Below, piece after piece: positions 1 to 8,675 of a DNA stretch of 20,945 nt. Every line of letters begins with the position of its first letter. Within the stretch, counting starts at the first letter, position 1. A program made the translations under genes and the position numbers. Below the pieces are notes generated by a model, which was not told where the DNA came from, did not search any database, and saw only the letters and a program-made list of their open reading frames with translations. Origin of the DNA: Flavobacterium psychrophilum (lineage in GTDB: Bacteria; Bacteroidota; Bacteroidia; Flavobacteriales; Flavobacteriaceae); contig CAMAWK010000018.1 of the NCBI GenBank assembly GCA_945861915.1, forward strand, positions 1 to 20,945, in the 5' to 3' direction.

Positions 1-34
1 AAAAATGGCGTAAAAAACACCAAATCAATTTTCA

Positions 35-1129
35 TTGAAACAAGATATCATTGTTATTTCAGGAGTCAATATGGTAGAAGGAGGTCTTTTTACTATATTA
101 GATAATTGTTTGCAAAAAATCTCGGAATATTCAGAAAACAAAAACCTAAAAATAATTGCTTTAGTTCAAGATAAATCAAAATTTAATTATCCTAACATTG
201 ACTACCTTGAATTTCCTAAAGCCAAGAAATCATGGTTTCTACGTTTATACTATGAATATTCTTATTTCAATAGACTTTCTAAAAAAATAAAGCCAGAGAT
301 TTGGTTTTCACTACATGATGTAACCCCCAAAGTTGTTGCTAAAAAACAATTCGTTTATTTTCATCATCCGACCCTTTTTTATAAATCAACACTCAAAGAT
401 TGGATATTTGATTACAAAATTGGTCTTTTTTCAATACTGTATAAATATTTATTTCAAATAAATATCAAAAAAAACAATGCCGTTTTTGTACAACAAAATT
501 GGATTAAAAAAGAAATTGAAAATCTATTTTATATAGACAATGTTAGAATTGCAAACCCAGAAAATATTTCAGTAAAAAACCTAGTTGAAATAATTTTAGA
601 TACCAATAAAATTCATTTTTTTTATCCAAGTTTTTCGAGAAGTTTTAAAAATTTTGAATTGATTGGAGAAGCTGTTCTACTTCTAACCAATACTATTAAA
701 AGTAAAATTAAAATCCATATTACTATTGATAAAAACGACAATAAATATTCAAAATATATCGTCGAAAAATACGATCTTGAATGTATAAATTATATTGGAA
801 GAATTAGTCGAACTGAAGTATTTGGATATTATAAAAAGATGGATTGTTTGTTATTTCCGTCTAAGTTAGAAACTTGGGGTTTGCCAATATCCGAAGCTAA
901 ATGTTTTGATAAATCTATATTAGCTGCTTATTTGCCCTATGCAAAAGAAACAGTTGGGAATTGTGAAAAAGTCTCTTTTTTTGATATTGAAAATCCTAAA
1001 GAATTAGCTCAAATGATAACCGATTTTGTAAATGGAACGATTCAATTTCAAGGAAATAAAGATATCTTTGACAAGAGCGACCAATTAAAGGATTGGAACG
1101 CTATTTTTGATTTTATGTTAAAAAATTAA
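35..1129 (+). CDS. Glycosyltransferase, GT4-like (GT-B fold)
   Basis: Predicted cytoplasmic or membrane-associated sugar transferase of a surface-polysaccharide cluster; donor and acceptor sugars cannot be read from the sequence. The C-terminal half carries the GT4 donor-site signature: PSKLETWGLPISEAK with Glu279 and Glu287 in the E-x7-E spacing. The N-terminus has the glycine-rich stretch ISGVNMVEGG (about residues 8-17). The start is TTG: an in-frame TAA lies at 11-13 and the only ATG near by (71) would cut through the conserved N-terminal strand and glycine loop, so TTG at 35 is the better choice. Length of 364 residues is normal for the family. The next glycosyltransferase begins 3 bases after the stop, so the two are probably co-transcribed, with any promoter to the left of the window. 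Family assignment is firm; the specificity is unknown. Confidence 0.85.
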   Translation: MKQDIIVISGVNMVEGGLFTILDNCLQKISEYSENKNLKIIALVQDKSKFNYPNIDYLEFPKAKKSWFLRLYYEYSYFNRLSKKIKPEIWFSLHDVTPKVVAKKQFVYFHHPTLFYKSTLKDWIFDYKIGLFSILYKYLFQINIKKNNAVFVQQNWIKKEIENLFYIDNVRIANPENISVKNLVEIILDTNKIHFFYPSFSRSFKNFELIGEAVLLLTNTIKSKIKIHITIDKNDNKYSKYIVEKYDLECINYIGRISRTEVFGYYKKMDCLLFPSKLETWGLPISEAKCFDKSILAAYLPYAKETVGNCEKVSFFDIENPKELAQMITDFVNGTIQFQGNKDIFDKSDQLKDWNAIFDFMLKN

Positions 1130-1132
1130 CCA

Positions 1133-2068
1133 ATGTCTTTTTTCTCAGTAATCATTCCACTTTATAACAAAGAAAACTACATTGAAAACACCCTAAAAAG
1201 TGTTCTCGATCAAACTTTTACGGATTATGAAGTACTAATAATAAATGATTGCTCTATAGACACTAGTGTCTCAAAAGCCACCTCTTTTCTTTCAGAAAAA
1301 ATTACAATAATCCACCACAATAAAAATAAAGGTTTGTCAGCGACTCGAAATACAGGAATTAAAAACGCAAAATCTGATTATATCGCTTTTTTGGACGCCG
1401 ATGATTTGTGGAAACCTACTTTTTTAGAAACTATTAAATCATTGATCGATAATTTTGAAGAAGCTCTGATTTATGCTACAAACTATGAAGAACTTTATTT
1501 CAAGAAAACTATAAGACCTCTAAATGGTTCAGAAGTCTTGTTTGAAAATTTTTCGGGATATATTAATTTTTTTGAAACTAATTTAAAACAAGGAATTTAT
1601 AACCATGGAAGCGTTTGTTTTCAAAAAAATGTTTTTCAAAAAACTGGTTTCTATGATGAAAATATTGATTTTGCTGAAGATATTGATTTTAATATTCGAG
1701 CTAATCATCATTTTAAATTAGCGTATTCCAATTCAATTCAAATGAGTTATTTGATGCAAACCGAAAATCAATTGACCACGAGTTCAATACTCAATAAACG
1801 ACTTCCTGACTTTGATAAATATAATGAATTATCTGTAGACAATATTTCACTTCAAAAATATCTGGATTTTGAACGTTATGTCTTATCAAAACATATAAAA
1901 ATGGATGGAGATATTAATTTGTCGAAAAAAATAAGTAGTTCGATTGATTTAAAAAACTTGAATTGGAAACAAAAAATTCTTTTAAAACTCCCAAGTTGTG
2001 TATTAAGAACAATCCATAAAATTAAGCTTTTTTTAGTTCAAAACGGATTGAAATTGACTAGCTACTAA
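1133..2068 (+). CDS. Glycosyltransferase family 2 (GT-A fold)
   Basis: Inverting GT-A transferase likely to add one sugar to a polysaccharide repeat unit. The N-terminus shows the family pattern: VIIPLYNKENYI (residues 6-17), the nucleotide-binding INDCS (37-41), the GLSATRNTGI stretch (67-76) and the metal-binding FLDADD (86-91). A later acidic EDIDFNIRA stretch fits the catalytic-base region. After about residue 230 the sequence is lysine-rich, without recognisable domains. It follows the GT4 gene by 3 bases. Its stop codon abuts the stop of the opposite-strand glycosyltransferase with no base between, leaving no room for a separate terminator. The acceptor sugar is not predictable. Confidence 0.9.
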   Translation: MSFFSVIIPLYNKENYIENTLKSVLDQTFTDYEVLIINDCSIDTSVSKATSFLSEKITIIHHNKNKGLSATRNTGIKNAKSDYIAFLDADDLWKPTFLETIKSLIDNFEEALIYATNYEELYFKKTIRPLNGSEVLFENFSGYINFFETNLKQGIYNHGSVCFQKNVFQKTGFYDENIDFAEDIDFNIRANHHFKLAYSNSIQMSYLMQTENQLTTSSILNKRLPDFDKYNELSVDNISLQKYLDFERYVLSKHIKMDGDINLSKKISSSIDLKNLNWKQKILLKLPSCVLRTIHKIKLFLVQNGLKLTSY

Positions 2069-3172
2069 TCAATGTATTATTTTCAAAAGCTCGATCCATT
2101 GGTATCCTATTTTTTTGATTGAAAACTTTTCTACGCTTGACTTTGCATTCTGTTTACAATGTAGGTATAATTCTTTATTTTCAATCATAAGATTCATAGT
2201 CAAAATCAATTGATCAAAATTTTGGTTTTCGACAAGAATCCCGTTTTCATTATTTATAATTATCTCGCTTGGTCCTGAATAGCAATCAAATGAAACTACG
2301 GGTGTTTTGCTTGCTAACGATTCAACTATCACCATTGGAAAGCCTTCGTTTTTACTTGAAAGTACTGTGTATATAGCGTTTTTATAATATTTAAATGGAT
2401 TGGCAACTTGTCCTTCAAAACAAATCATATTTTCAATTTTAAAACTTTTTGCTAAACTTATTAGTTGATTTTTTAATATTCCATCTCCTAAAATCAACAA
2501 TTTAATATCATTTTTAGGCAATTCGGATTTAGCATAACATTCAATCAATTTATCAAATTGTTTAACATCATCTTGCATCCTTCCAACTGCGATAATGTAT
2601 TTATAATCTAAATCTAAATTTTCGTTAGACTGATTTTCAATATATTCTAAATCAATGGGATTGTAAATAGTTTCAATATTCGAATACTTAAAATCTGATT
2701 CTAATCGTTTTTTAATTCCATTTGAAACACTAATAATTTTATAACAATGAGAATAAATCCAATTCGCTAAAATTTTATTTTTCGGAAAATATAAATCAGT
2801 CATAAAACTATGAACTGTAACAATTAAAGGGGCATTATAAATAAATTTAGTAATATAAAACTCCTGCCATTGATTTCTTTTAACCCTAAAATCAATAACA
2901 TAATCAAATTGATTATCCGAAAAAAAATTTCTTAAAACCATGAATCGTTTCAGTCTATTAAAAAATCCATTTGAATTATCCTTTAGTTTTCCTAAATTCA
3001 AAACCTTTCCTGAAAATTCATATTCAATTTTATCTACAACTAATATATGATAGACTTTACAATTATTTTTTTCAAAAAAAACAGACAACAATGCTGCACA
3101 ACGTTCCGCTCCTCCAGTCGCGAGTTGGTCTGAAACGATACATATATTTGTTTTTTTAATTTGGTCAAACAT
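2069..3172 (-). CDS. Glycosyltransferase, GT4 (GT-B fold)
   Basis: Retaining-type GT4 transferase. Near the N-terminus is DQLATGGAERCAALL, the typical GT4 loop followed by a helix. In the C-terminal half SSKNEGFPMVIVESLASKTPVV gives the E-x7-E donor site. The frame stays open for 28 more codons upstream (to 3256), but that would overlap the divergent gene starting at 3209. The ATG at 3172 gives MFDQIKKTNICIVSD, a normal GT-B first strand, and has a TATATTTG promoter box 22 bases upstream, so it is chosen; this gives 367 residues. It is the only gene of this half of the cluster read leftwards between forward glycosyltransferases, so it must have its own promoter. Specificity is unknown. Confidence 0.87.
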   Translation of the reverse strand: MFDQIKKTNICIVSDQLATGGAERCAALLSVFFEKNNCKVYHILVVDKIEYEFSGKVLNLGKLKDNSNGFFNRLKRFMVLRNFFSDNQFDYVIDFRVKRNQWQEFYITKFIYNAPLIVTVHSFMTDLYFPKNKILANWIYSHCYKIISVSNGIKKRLESDFKYSNIETIYNPIDLEYIENQSNENLDLDYKYIIAVGRMQDDVKQFDKLIECYAKSELPKNDIKLLILGDGILKNQLISLAKSFKIENMICFEGQVANPFKYYKNAIYTVLSSKNEGFPMVIVESLASKTPVVSFDCYSGPSEIIINNENGILVENQNFDQLILTMNLMIENKELYLHCKQNAKSSVEKFSIKKIGYQWIELLKIIH

Positions 3173-3193
3173 TACTATTTGCTTAATTTTATC

Positions 3194-3201
3194 CAAATAT
3201 A
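3194..3201 (-). promoter_or_regulatory. Bacteroidota -7 box for the leftward GT4 gene
   Basis: Read on the minus strand this is TATATTTG, a perfect match to the Bacteroidota TAnnTTTG box, ending 21 bases before the ATG at 3172. No clear TTTG lies at the usual upstream distance, where the divergent gene's coding sequence begins. It also supports placing the start at 3172 rather than further upstream. Confidence 0.5.
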
Positions 3202-3208
3202 AATAATA

Positions 3209-4090
3209 ATGCAAGAAGATGTTTGGGTTACGGTAGTTTGTTCCTGCTACAATCATTCTGGTTATGTAATTGATAGTTTAAAATCGGTATTAGATCAATC
3301 CTATAAAAACATTCAACTTATTGTTGTAGATGATTTTAGTATGGATGATTCAGCAGCAATTATTGAAGATTTTATCAAAGTGTATCCCAAAATAATATTC
3401 ATAAAAAACAAAAAAAATCTAGGTTTAACAAAATCCTTTAATAATGCCATACAATTAGCAAAAGGCGAATACATAATTGATCTTGCTGCTGATGATATTT
3501 TGCTTCCTCATTGCATTGAAAACCAACTCCAATCGTTCAAAACAAGCCAATATGACAGCCTAGCGATTGTGTATGGTAACGCTGAATTAATTTCAGAAAA
3601 TAGAACTCCTATTTCGTATTATTTTGATGTCGATTCCCAAAATAAATCAATTGAAAAAAGACCAACTGGAGACATATATGCAGAAGTTATTAGCAACAAA
3701 ACTATTATTTGTAGTGTATCGTCAATGGTTAGGAAATCAGTTTTTGATGAATTAAAAGGCTATGATGAAAACTTATCCTATGAGGATTATGACTTTTGGG
3801 TTCGGGCTTCAAGACTTTATAATATTGACTTTATTGATAGCGTTTTAATGCAAAAAAGAGTATTGCCAAATTCGTTACACGCTACTTTTTTCAAATCAAA
3901 AAACAAGCATGGCTATTCTACTCATCAAATTTTGAAAAAAGCCTCAATTCTCAACCAAAATAAAAAAGAAAATCAAATTTTATTAAGTAGAATTTATCTT
4001 GAAATTAAAATTGCTATAAAAACAAAAAATTATTTTCTATCAATTTTGAATATTATGCTATTTGTAAAAGTTGGAATGAAATCAATCTAA
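3209..4090 (+). CDS. Glycosyltransferase family 2 (GT-A fold)
   Basis: Second GT2 enzyme of the cluster. Motifs in order: VTVVCSCYNHSGYVIDSL at residues 7-24, IVVDDFS with the nucleotide-binding aspartates near 38-44, LGLTKSFNNAI, and the metal-binding region IIDLAADD. A later YEDYDFWVRAS matches the catalytic-base segment. The 293 residues are usual for the family, with no membrane segment. It starts 36 bases from the divergent GT4 gene and overlaps the convergent ketoisomerase gene by 4 bases at the stop codons. Its own promoter is not obvious in the short spacer. The sugar substrate cannot be told from the sequence. Confidence 0.9.
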   Translation: MQEDVWVTVVCSCYNHSGYVIDSLKSVLDQSYKNIQLIVVDDFSMDDSAAIIEDFIKVYPKIIFIKNKKNLGLTKSFNNAIQLAKGEYIIDLAADDILLPHCIENQLQSFKTSQYDSLAIVYGNAELISENRTPISYYFDVDSQNKSIEKRPTGDIYAEVISNKTIICSVSSMVRKSVFDELKGYDENLSYEDYDFWVRASRLYNIDFIDSVLMQKRVLPNSLHATFFKSKNKHGYSTHQILKKASILNQNKKENQILLSRIYLEIKIAIKTKNYFLSILNIMLFVKVGMKSI

Positions 4091-4497
4091 ATCTTTTTAC
4101 TTTCTATAAACTGATTAAAATCCCTTACATAATCTTCTTCCTGAAAAACATCAGAAGCAATAACAAGACAAACTGCTCCAGATGAAAAATTTTGTAATTC
4201 CCTCCAAATTCCTATTGGAATATGTAATCCAACATTTGGTTTGTTCAAAAAAATAGATTTTTTTTCAAAACCATCATTCAAAATAACTTCAAAACTTCCG
4301 CTCAATGCTATAAGCACTTCATGTTGTTTGATGTGTGAATGACCACCTCGAAATGCAGTACTAGGAACATCAAAAAGATAATATACTCTTTTCAAATCAA
4401 AGGGTAAAATATCATTTTGAATAAATCCTAGATTACCACGTATATCCTCTACCACAGGAATTTTTATTAGTTTGATTTGGGTCAGTTTAGTATTCAT
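4087..4497 (-). CDS. WxcM/FdtA-like cupin sugar ketoisomerase
   Basis: Small cupin protein of the FdtA/WxcM type. Known members isomerise dTDP-4-keto-6-deoxyglucose to the 3-keto sugar on the way to 3-amino-3,6-dideoxyhexoses. At 136 residues it has the single-domain size. Diagnostic parts are the N-terminal DIRGNLGFIQ (18-27), RGGHSHIKQHEVLIALSGS (50-68) with His53 and His55 in the position of the catalytic histidine pair, and LHIPIGIWRELQNFSSGAVCLVIAS, ending with EEDYVRDFNQF. Probably the last gene of the leftward operon behind the flippase and the DUF6056-like gene, with 12 bases to the latter. A partner 3-aminotransferase and RmlA/RmlB are not in the window. The closely related 3,4- and 2,3-isomerising forms cannot be separated by eye. 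Confidence 0.85.
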   Translation of the reverse strand: MNTKLTQIKLIKIPVVEDIRGNLGFIQNDILPFDLKRVYYLFDVPSTAFRGGHSHIKQHEVLIALSGSFEVILNDGFEKKSIFLNKPNVGLHIPIGIWRELQNFSSGAVCLVIASDVFQEEDYVRDFNQFIESKKI

Positions 4498-4509
4498 TTT
4501 TATATTGTT

Positions 4510-5955
4510 CTATTCAGTTAAAAGAGAATCTACTGGTTGTATCAAAATTGATTTTTTTCTGAAATATCTTGCAATTTCTAAATTTTTCCAATTTTGTTTG
4601 TCATTCGTAAGTCCCATAACTTCTCTACTGTATATAGTTAAAGGTATATTGATTAAGCCAGGCAATTTACATTCTGTTTTTTTGCAATTATTAATTAATT
4701 CAAATCTTGCTTTCATTTCATTATTATATTTAAAAGCTTTACCTGTTATCAAATCGTGGTAAGCTAATGTAATATTATTGTTTGAAAAAAAAATCAATAA
4801 AATAATAATTCTAAAACAAAATTTTATGTTCATACTATAATTTAAATCATATTTTTTTTGTAAAATAAAATAATGAATTATTGTAAAAACAAAATAAAGG
4901 TATGTAAAAATAAAAAAGAAGTAAATTGTATTAGAAGCCCTACCCGGAGGTGCTCCATTTGTTATCCAAAAACATGTAAAAACAGCTATGTAAACCAATA
5001 GAAAAAAAAACAAAAAGGATAAGAAAGGATGAGTGATATATTTTCTATTCACTCTTTCTTTAAGTATTTTAACAATACTAGAAATGAAAAACAAACTACA
5101 AATAGTTATGATTGGAATCCATTTCATAATCAACGAAATAGAAATTTGAAAAGATTTAATTATTGAATTAAGCAGTTGGTATTTAACACTTATATAATTT
5201 GCTCTTTCAAAATTACCGGGAGCAAATACTTCTAAAAACGCAAAACCAAAAGTTAACACCAAAATAAAGAATAGTGAAGTATTATTTTTTTTTAGTGACA
5301 ATAAATTAAAACTAAACAAAACAAACATTATAAATAATAGGCTTACAACTGTAATTTCATTTGTTCCCATGGTAGCAAATAAAATAATACTTGAAAGGAA
5401 AAAGTATATGTTTTTTTTTGTGCTTAAATATTTTAAAAAAAAAGTAAAAAAAAGTAAGATTAAAATTTGAGAAACTAAATATACATATAAAGCTGTAACC
5501 CAATAAAACCCTTCTGAAACACTGGGCATTTGATAAACATATAAGAAAAAAATTAACCCAACATAGGAATACTTTTCTAGTCTAGATATGTTCAATTTCA
5601 AACTAGATAAAAATAGATATAAAGTGAATATGAATATTAAAATAAAAGCGATTGGAATTATTTTAAATAAGAAATAATTATCAATTACCAATGGATTGAG
5701 GCAAAAAAGCATATTTGAAATATATCGTCCTGACCAGAAAAAATATCTCCTTATTATTAAAGTCAAGAATGGTTCAGTTTGTGATTCATAACTTAAATCA
5801 AAATCATCTGATGATGGATTATTGAAAAATGATAAAATAAGTAGAGGGAGTAATCCTGTCAATGACAAAACAATAAAAAAATAATTGCTATTCATTTTAC
5901 ATATTTTGTTGAAGATTTTCATCATCAAATTTTCAGTTTTTAGAATTAGATTCAT
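4510..5955 (-). CDS. Polytopic membrane protein, DUF6056-like (possible GT-C)
   Basis: Predicted inner-membrane protein with roughly ten or more hydrophobic helices spread over the first 410 residues and a hydrophilic C-terminal tail of about 70 residues. Just after the first membrane helix is a loop with SSDDFDLSYES (about 48-58) and then RRYFFWSGRYISN (about 69-81). This arrangement resembles DUF6056 proteins and the acidic first loop of GT-C glycosyltransferases, which use lipid-linked sugars outside the cytoplasm. That role is inference. Several starts are possible: the listed ATG, ATGs ten to twelve codons later, or ATG at 5895, which places the start just before the first helix. It lies between the flippase gene and the ketoisomerase gene, all leftward, which supports a part in polysaccharide assembly. 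It is very AT-rich. Confidence 0.7.
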   Translation of the reverse strand: MNLILKTENLMMKIFNKICKMNSNYFFIVLSLTGLLPLLILSFFNNPSSDDFDLSYESQTEPFLTLIIRRYFFWSGRYISNMLFCLNPLVIDNYFLFKIIPIAFILIFIFTLYLFLSSLKLNISRLEKYSYVGLIFFLYVYQMPSVSEGFYWVTALYVYLVSQILILLFFTFFLKYLSTKKNIYFFLSSIILFATMGTNEITVVSLLFIMFVLFSFNLLSLKKNNTSLFFILVLTFGFAFLEVFAPGNFERANYISVKYQLLNSIIKSFQISISLIMKWIPIITICSLFFISSIVKILKERVNRKYITHPFLSFLFFFLLVYIAVFTCFWITNGAPPGRASNTIYFFFIFTYLYFVFTIIHYFILQKKYDLNYSMNIKFCFRIIILLIFFSNNNITLAYHDLITGKAFKYNNEMKARFELINNCKKTECKLPGLINIPLTIYSREVMGLTNDKQNWKNLEIARYFRKKSILIQPVDSLLTE

Positions 5956-6047
5956 TAGAATGTTGTTTAAAAAATTAAATATTTATTCATTTATATTCTT
6001 AGTAAAGAAAACTCTCAAGAATTGCTTTTATTTGTCGAATTCAAGTT

Positions 6048-7322
6048 TTAAAACAAACTTTTCCTAAAATATACACCTAAAACAAGTAGATAAATAAAAT
6101 TATCCAAGGCGTGAGCGATTACCACGCCTTGTAAACCAAAAATAGTAATAAGATAGATTGATAAAAAATATAAAACAACAAAAGAAAAAATTTCAGAAAG
6201 GATAAACGCCATGGTCAATTTTTTAGCAAAAAATTGAAATCCTAAAATTAACGAAGCTACTTTAAAAACATCTCCCAAAAGTTGCCAAAAAAACAAGGAA
6301 GAAACAGGAAGAAATTCTTTGGTAAATAACAACTCTATGATAAAAAACCGCAAGAAATAAATAACTGTTAAACCAATAACAAAAAGTGGCAAAATAGATT
6401 TGTAATAAGACCAAAAAACTTGTTTGGTTTCTAGGTTGTTTTTGGCTTCAGCCAATTTAGGAAAAAAATATACCGTTAAAATTGTACTCGAAAACAACAT
6501 ATAAAACGAGGATAGTCTTGTAATGGTCTCCCAATAACCCGCTTGTTCGATTCCTATATTGGTAATAACTCGATTTCGAATAGATATTAAAACGAGAGGA
6601 CTCAAAATAGCCGAAACCAATATCATTAGTGAATAGGATGATAACTTTTTTAAAATTTGAGAGTCGAAACACCTCAAACTTAGAAAATCAAGAAACGGAA
6701 GTTCTTTGTTTAAGAGATAAAAAACAAAAAAAAATAGTATGGCTGGACTAATGATTACTGCTAATAAAGCCCCCTCAATTTTATAATTTATAACTAAATA
6801 CAATGACACCAACAACCCAATAATACTGCCAAGAATAGTAGTCCAAATTACTTTCTTGTAATTCCCTAAACCATTAATAACAGAAATAAAAAAAACAGAA
6901 ACAGCAATTAAGGGCAATGTCAGAGCGGCAACTTTAAAAACAAATTGATATTCGTAACTATTTCCGAATATTTTTTCATTCCAATAAAAGGCAAAAAAAA
7001 ATAAAACACCACTCATTAACACTGTCACAACAATCAAACTGATAAAAACGGTTGAAATTATTTTTTGTAGTTGTAACTTATTGTCTTTGTTTTCGGCAAC
7101 ATATTTTACAATTCCTGTTTGGAATCCAAGTGTAGAAAGGCTTTCTAAAGAGGAGGTGAAATTTCTAAAATTACCCACTAAAGCCAGACCTCCAGGTCCC
7201 ACAAAAACAGCCAATAACTTGGAGGTAATTAACCCAATTCCCAGTCTAACAAGGACACTAAAACTGTTTAAAGCAGAAATTTTAAACAGTTGGGTTTGGA
7301 ATATTTTTTTTATAAAATTCAA
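6048..7322 (-). CDS. Wzx-type O-antigen/polysaccharide flippase
   Basis: Membrane protein of 424 residues with about twelve hydrophobic helices, of the oligosaccharidyl-lipid/polysaccharide (MVF/MATE-like) exporter superfamily. The N-terminal helix NSFSVLVRLGIGLITSKLLA followed by VGPGGLALVGNFRNF is typical of the bacteroidete Wzx proteins related to enterobacterial O-antigen translocases. It should move undecaprenyl-diphosphate-linked repeat units across the inner membrane. The gene starts with ATG 26 bases behind a good promoter and is the first gene of a leftward group with the DUF6056-like gene and the ketoisomerase gene. A 92-base spacer separates it from the second gene. The sugar unit carried is unknown. 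Confidence 0.85.
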   Translation of the reverse strand: MNFIKKIFQTQLFKISALNSFSVLVRLGIGLITSKLLAVFVGPGGLALVGNFRNFTSSLESLSTLGFQTGIVKYVAENKDNKLQLQKIISTVFISLIVVTVLMSGVLFFFAFYWNEKIFGNSYEYQFVFKVAALTLPLIAVSVFFISVINGLGNYKKVIWTTILGSIIGLLVSLYLVINYKIEGALLAVIISPAILFFFVFYLLNKELPFLDFLSLRCFDSQILKKLSSYSLMILVSAILSPLVLISIRNRVITNIGIEQAGYWETITRLSSFYMLFSSTILTVYFFPKLAEAKNNLETKQVFWSYYKSILPLFVIGLTVIYFLRFFIIELLFTKEFLPVSSLFFWQLLGDVFKVASLILGFQFFAKKLTMAFILSEIFSFVVLYFLSIYLITIFGLQGVVIAHALDNFIYLLVLGVYFRKSLF

Positions 7323-7347
7323 TTAAATATCTGTTTAAATTCCTTTG

Positions 7348-7377
7348 CAAAAGTAACTGTTTTGGAATTGTTGCAAA
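7348..7377 (-). promoter_or_regulatory. Promoter of the flippase operon
   Basis: On the minus strand TTTG (7377-7374) is followed after 18 bases by TACTTTTG (7355-7348), a complete Bacteroidota promoter of the TTTG-N17-23-TAnnTTTG kind. The expected start of transcription is near 7341, about 19 bases before the ATG at 7322. It is among the best promoters in the window. Confidence 0.7.
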
Positions 7378-7454
7378 AAGTCAACGATTAGTTGTAAACA
7401 TACTATTTTACTCTGAATAATCAATGTAGAATACATTTACAAATAGAAAAAAAA

Positions 7455-8525
7455 TCAAAACCAACGGTGTCTTTTGAAATAATACAACATAATCAACCCA
7501 ATTAAAAACATAATTCCGACAACAGTATAATAACCATTTTCATATCTGAGTTCAGGCATATAATCGAAATTCATACCATAAACTCCAACTATAAAAGTAA
7601 GTGGAATAAAAATAGCCGAAACGATGGTGAGCGTTTTCATAATCTCATTCATTTTGTGACTTTGGGCAGAAAAATAATAATTTGAAGCACTTTCTAATGA
7701 GCTCATATCTGCTTCTACCTGTTCTAAAAGTTCTAAACTTTTTTGGTATAATCTTGAAAAAAAGGTGAAATTATCGGCTTCAATTCCGTTAAAAACGGTA
7801 TCGTCTTTAATACTTTTAATACTGTACAAAGACTCACGAAGTGGCGTTATAGAACGCTTTAAGAAATTCAAATTATCACGGTGCTTTTCGATTTTTTCCA
7901 GAATAATTGGGTCTGTATTTCTTTTGGTTGAATCTATCAACTCTTCAATTTTGTTTTCCTCATTTTCTAATGTGATATAGAAATTTTCCATAATTGCATT
8001 CAAAAGAATATACAGCAAATAATCGCCTTTTTTGGTTCTAACAATTCCGGAATGAGTGCGAATTCGTTCTCGAATATGAGTAAAAAAATCACTCCTTTTT
8101 TCTTGAAAAGAAATCAAAACACCTTCTTTTATAACAAAACTAATTTGCTCCACAGAAATGGTGTCCGAAGATTCTGCTGGTAACAATGATTTTATATTAA
8201 AAAACAAAATATCGTGTTGCTCTTCTATTTTTGATCTTTGGGTTGTATTCAAAATATCAGCCAACATAAAATTGTCAATTTTAAAGTAACTGCCAATTGT
8301 TTGTAATAATTCAAGATCGTTCAAACCATGAATGTTGAGCCAATTTGTTTTTTGTAAATCGATACATTGTCTTAAATCGGTAACTTTTAATTCGGTGTAA
8401 ACAGACAAATTTTCTTCATCATAAACATAGAGTTGCATCTCGGAATTGGTTTTTTTATGAACCCCGGCATACTCCAAATTATATGGTAAATGCTTTATTT
8501 CCTTTTTGTGTTTTATTTTTCTCAT
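7455..8525 (-). CDS. corA: CorA-type magnesium/cobalt transporter
   Basis: Inner-membrane divalent-cation channel of the CorA/MIT family, normally a homopentamer. The long N-terminal cytoplasmic part (residues 1 to about 295) contains the long helix region, here NFYITLENEENKIEELID and on. Two membrane helices follow (about 300-316 and 332-350). The signature GMN is at 317-319, in VGVYGMNFDYMPEL at the end of the first membrane helix. The protein ends with the basic tail KRHRWF. Length of 356 residues is normal. It stands alone: 132 bases separate its stop from the start of the flippase gene, which reads in the same direction, and 150 bases lie on the upstream side. No clear TAnnTTTG box and no riboswitch-like leader were seen upstream. 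Mg2+ is the likely main ion, but Co2+ or Ni2+ cannot be excluded. Confidence 0.95.
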   Translation of the reverse strand: MRKIKHKKEIKHLPYNLEYAGVHKKTNSEMQLYVYDEENLSVYTELKVTDLRQCIDLQKTNWLNIHGLNDLELLQTIGSYFKIDNFMLADILNTTQRSKIEEQHDILFFNIKSLLPAESSDTISVEQISFVIKEGVLISFQEKRSDFFTHIRERIRTHSGIVRTKKGDYLLYILLNAIMENFYITLENEENKIEELIDSTKRNTDPIILEKIEKHRDNLNFLKRSITPLRESLYSIKSIKDDTVFNGIEADNFTFFSRLYQKSLELLEQVEADMSSLESASNYYFSAQSHKMNEIMKTLTIVSAIFIPLTFIVGVYGMNFDYMPELRYENGYYTVVGIMFLIGLIMLYYFKRHRWF

Positions 8526-8623
8526 CCTATTTTTATTACGAAGTAATATTACGAAAATAATTTATACACAAAAGTGACATTTGTCATTCAATGGAATTAA
8601 AAAAACTACTGAGAACATCAAAC

Positions 8624-8655
8624 AAAAAAAACCGAGCCATTTCTAGCCCGGTTTT
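8624..8655 (-). terminator. Rho-independent terminator of the proteorhodopsin gene
   Basis: On the minus strand a hairpin (8655-8646 pairing with 8637-8628, one mismatch inside the stem) is followed directly by a run of T. It begins 21 bases after the proteorhodopsin stop. The loop contains TAGAAATG, the same as in the dnaK terminator. Confidence 0.85.
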
Positions 8656-8675
8656 GAACAAAAAAAACTAAAAAA

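Noticed and set aside
1..13. Possible tail of an upstream gene ending at TAA 11-13
   Set aside because: Only a few codons are visible, too little to support a coding call.
8575..8586. TGACA-TT-TGTCA short palindrome upstream of corA
   Set aside because: The arms are only five bases. It resembles the TGACA pentamers near dnaK, but chance is a sufficient explanation.
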